From Candidatus Zixiibacteriota bacterium (lineage in GTDB: Bacteria; Zixibacteria; MSB-5A5; GN15; FEB-12): a stretch of DNA of 6,916 nucleotides. The DNA lies in the NCBI GenBank assembly GCA_022570975.1, contig JACZYS010000139.1:1-6916 (forward strand), written 5' to 3'. Below the pieces are notes generated by a model that did not search any database, was not told the DNA's origin, and saw only the letters and a program-made list of their open reading frames with translations. Both the position numbers and the translations under genes were made by a program. How positions within the stretch are numbered: position 1 is the first letter of the stretch; each line of letters begins with the position of its first letter. Below, in pieces: positions 5,483 to 6,916 of this stretch.

Positions 5483-6025
5483 ATGAAGGTGCGTTTACAC
5501 GAAAAATATCTCAAGGATGTGGTCCCAAAATTGATGAAAGAAAACGACTATAAATCAGTCATGCAGGTTCCTAAACTATCCAAGATTTCCATCAATATTG
5601 GCGTCGGAGAAGCAACCCAGAATTCAAAATTGATTGAAGCTGCCATTGGTGATTTGACAATTATTACCGGAAGAAAACCAAAAGTGACCAAGGCCAAAAA
5701 GAGTATTTCAAATTTCAAGCTCCGAAAGGGAGTGACAATTGGCTGCATGGTGACACTTCGCCGGGAAGCGATGTATGAATTTTATGACCGTCTGGTAAAT
5801 GTTGCCATTCCTCGTATTCGTGATTTCAGGGGAATCAGTCCCAAGTCATTTGACGGACGGGGCAATTTTAACCTCGGTTTAAAAGAACAGTTAATATTCC
5901 CGGAAATTGAATATGATAAGATTGATAAAATCCGCGGTATGAATATCTCCATTTCAACTACCGCTAAAACTGATGATGAAGCTCGTCAGCTTTTAACGGA
6001 GATGGGATTTCCCTTCCGCTCATAG
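5483..6025 (+). CDS. rplE: 50S ribosomal protein L5
   Basis: L5 binds 5S rRNA in the central protuberance with L18 and contacts P-site tRNA and S13. The 180 residues are the normal length. Landmarks are LHEKYLKDVVPKLM near the start, the signature VPKLSKISINIGVGEA (29-44), ITGRKPKVTKAKKSISNFKLRKG (61-83), VTLRREAMYEFYDRL (90-104), PRIRDFRGISPKSFDGRGN (110-128) with GNFNLGLKEQLIFPEI (127-142), and the closing ISISTTAKTDDEARQLL. AGGA at 5472-5475 overlaps the rplX TAG, 7 nt before ATG 5483. In E. coli S8 represses spc translation at a site around the L5 start; I could not make out an equivalent hairpin here by eye. Complete. Confidence 0.99.
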   Translation: MKVRLHEKYLKDVVPKLMKENDYKSVMQVPKLSKISINIGVGEATQNSKLIEAAIGDLTIITGRKPKVTKAKKSISNFKLRKGVTIGCMVTLRREAMYEFYDRLVNVAIPRIRDFRGISPKSFDGRGNFNLGLKEQLIFPEIEYDKIDKIRGMNISISTTAKTDDEARQLLTEMGFPFRS

Positions 6026-6040
6026 GAGTTTAAGATAGTT

Positions 6041-6226
6041 ATGGCAAAAAAATGCCTGGTAGAAAAACAGAAAAGAAAACCAAAATTTAAAGTTCGCAAA
6101 TACAGCCGATGCTGTCGATGCGGCAGACCTCGTGCTTTTTTAAGAAGATTTGGGATTTGCCGTATTTGTTTCAGACAGATGGCCCTGGCCGGTGATTTGC
6201 CCGGTGTTGTGAAAGCGAGCTGGTAA
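6041..6226 (+). CDS. rpsZ: 30S ribosomal protein S14, zinc-binding (type Z / C+) form
   Basis: S14 sits in the 30S head and is a late assembly protein. At 61 residues this is the short zinc-binding form (about 61 residues), not the roughly 100-residue zinc-free form of E. coli. The zinc knuckle is Cys24-x2-Cys27 and Cys40-x2-Cys43 around GRPRAFLRRFGI, followed by the family end LAGDLPGVVKASW. Two further cysteines, Cys5 and Cys25, are not part of the standard set. The N-terminus MAKKCLVEKQKRKPKFKVRKYSRC matches the type. AGGAG at 6024-6028 overlaps the L5 stop, with a 12-nt spacing to ATG 6041, slightly long. It occupies the usual slot between L5 and S8, which suggests it is the housekeeping copy. 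Some bacteria carry a second, zinc-free S14 elsewhere; this window cannot tell. Confidence 0.98.
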   Translation: MAKKCLVEKQKRKPKFKVRKYSRCCRCGRPRAFLRRFGICRICFRQMALAGDLPGVVKASW

Positions 6227-6236
6227 TTAATAGTTT

Positions 6237-6259
6237 GGGAGTCAATATATATGTGTATG
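6237..6259 (+). promoter_or_regulatory. rpsH ribosome binding site and two in-frame ATGs
   Basis: GGGAG at 6237-6241 is 9 nt from ATG 6251 and 15 nt from ATG 6257. Spacing favours the first; similarity to the family's MTDPVADLL start favours the second. The choice changes only two residues. Confidence 0.5.
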
Positions 6260-6652
6260 ACCGATCCGGTCGCTGATCTGCTGACAAGAATCAGAAATGG
6301 TTCAAAAGCAAATAAACCTGCCATAGATGTTCCCGCTTCTAAATTGAAAAAAGAAGTAGTAAGAATATTGCAGGAAACAAAATTTATTAGGGATAGCATA
6401 GAATTGCCTGATAGGAAGCAGGGAATTTTGAGAATTTATCTCAGATACGGCAAAGGTGACACTGCCGTTGTCAATGGACTGCAAAGAATATCCAAACCCG
6501 GTCTCAGGAAATATTATGATGCTGAGAAGGTCCGCACGACAACTCATCATATGAGAGGGATTATCGTAATCTCCACCTCTGCAGGGTTAATGACCAACTT
6601 TGATGCCGCCCAAAAAGGGATTGGCGGAGAAGCGCTCTTTAGGTGCTGGTAA
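6251..6652 (+). CDS. rpsH: 30S ribosomal protein S8
   Basis: S8 binds 16S rRNA helix 21 in the 30S platform and, in E. coli, is the translational repressor of the spc operon. The 133 residues show TDPVADLLTRIRNG (4-17), the N-terminal domain through KKEVVRILQETKFI, RISKPGLRKY (79-88), and the C-terminal rRNA-binding signature ISTSAGLMTNFDAAQKGIGGEAL (107-129). Ala111 stands where many S8 proteins have Lys or Asn. Two starts are possible: ATG 6251 has GGGAG (6237-6241) at 9 nt, while ATG 6257 matches the usual MTDPVADLLTRIRN beginning but sits 15 nt away. I keep 6251 on spacing; the difference is Met-Cys. The gap to L6 is 14 nt. Otherwise ordinary. Confidence 0.98.
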   Translation: MCMTDPVADLLTRIRNGSKANKPAIDVPASKLKKEVVRILQETKFIRDSIELPDRKQGILRIYLRYGKGDTAVVNGLQRISKPGLRKYYDAEKVRTTTHHMRGIIVISTSAGLMTNFDAAQKGIGGEALFRCW

Positions 6653-6666
6653 GAAAGGAATAGAGG

Positions 6667-6916
6667 ATGTCTCGAGTAGGAAAATTACCAATACCTCTTC
6701 CGGATAAAACCACGGTAGGTATTAAAGGCTCTTTTGTTACCGTCACCGGTCCAAAAGGTACTTTAAGCAGAACTGTTGTTTCTGACATATCCGTCAAACT
6801 GGACGATAATACTGTGTTTGTTACCCGTCCAACTGACCAGAAAAAACATCGCGCTCTTCACGGTTTGACCAGAGCGTTAATTAATAACATGGTCGTTGGT
6901 GTCTCAGAAGGATACA
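6667..6916 (+). CDS. rplF: 50S ribosomal protein L6, N-terminal part (cut by right edge)
   Basis: L6 binds 23S rRNA near the sarcin-ricin loop and the factor-binding stalk. The gene is absent from the supplied ORF list only because it runs off the window. Reading from ATG 6667 gives MSRVGKLPIPLPDKTTV, then VTVTGPKGTLSRTV (about residues 24-37) and LHGLTRALINNMVVGVSEGY (64-83). These are the expected first repeat domain and central signature of L6. About 83 of the usual 175-180 residues are present, with no stop in frame. AAAGGA at 6654-6659 gives a 7-nt spacing to the start, right after the S8 stop. In the standard order L18, S5, L30 and L15 would follow. Confidence 0.98.
   Translation, partial: MSRVGKLPIPLPDKTTVGIKGSFVTVTGPKGTLSRTVVSDISVKLDDNTVFVTRPTDQKKHRALHGLTRALINNMVVGVSEGY

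Overview
The window is a bacterial ribosomal-protein operon, the S10-spc supercluster. All recognised genes lie on the + strand, in the order rplW (L23), rplB (L2), rpsS (S19), rplV (L22), rpsC (S3), rplP (L16), rpmC (L29), rpsQ (S17), rplN (L14), rplX (L24), rplE (L5), rpsZ/rpsN (zinc-type S14), rpsH (S8) and rplF (L6, cut by the right edge). This is the standard bacterial order. Gaps are 0-37 nt, and most genes have a recognisable Shine-Dalgarno sequence inside or just after the preceding stop. No internal promoter, terminator, tRNA, mobile element or CRISPR was seen. The layout is that of one polycistronic transcript that begins before and ends after the window.

The organism is a bacterium: L2, L14, L16 and S8 carry bacterial signatures, and Shine-Dalgarno initiation includes TTG and GTG starts. 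Sampled stretches of the ribosomal block are roughly 35-45% G+C by hand count. The C+ (zinc) S14, the long S3 and L22, and the Met in the L2 DHPM motif are compatible with a PVC/Planctomycetes-like or other uncultured lineage. That placement is a weak inference; no phylum can be proved by reading alone.

The left edge (about 1-640) does not fit the operon. It encodes a class I SAM-dependent methyltransferase fragment, open to the edge and apparently lacking its C-terminal part. It ends with a TAA directly abutting the L23 start, in the place where rplD (L4) should end. The methyltransferase stretch is more AT-rich (about 33% G+C by hand count of 1-600). Its last residues (EEVEKVFA) would also suit an L4 C-terminus, so this may be an assembly chimera or a real genomic breakpoint joined over a short shared sequence.

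In the operon proper, L23, L22, L29 and L24 surround the peptide exit tunnel. L2, L14, L16, L5 and L6 build the 50S core, the GTPase and tRNA sites and the intersubunit bridges. S19, S3, S17, S14 and S8 belong to the 30S head and body. The main departures from textbook proteins are lysine-rich C-terminal extensions on three genes within 2.4 kb. S3 gains about 140 residues, including nine KAKPE-type hexapeptides. L22 gains about 70 residues and L29 about 20. I see no convincing undescribed system beyond these extensions and the unusual left junction.
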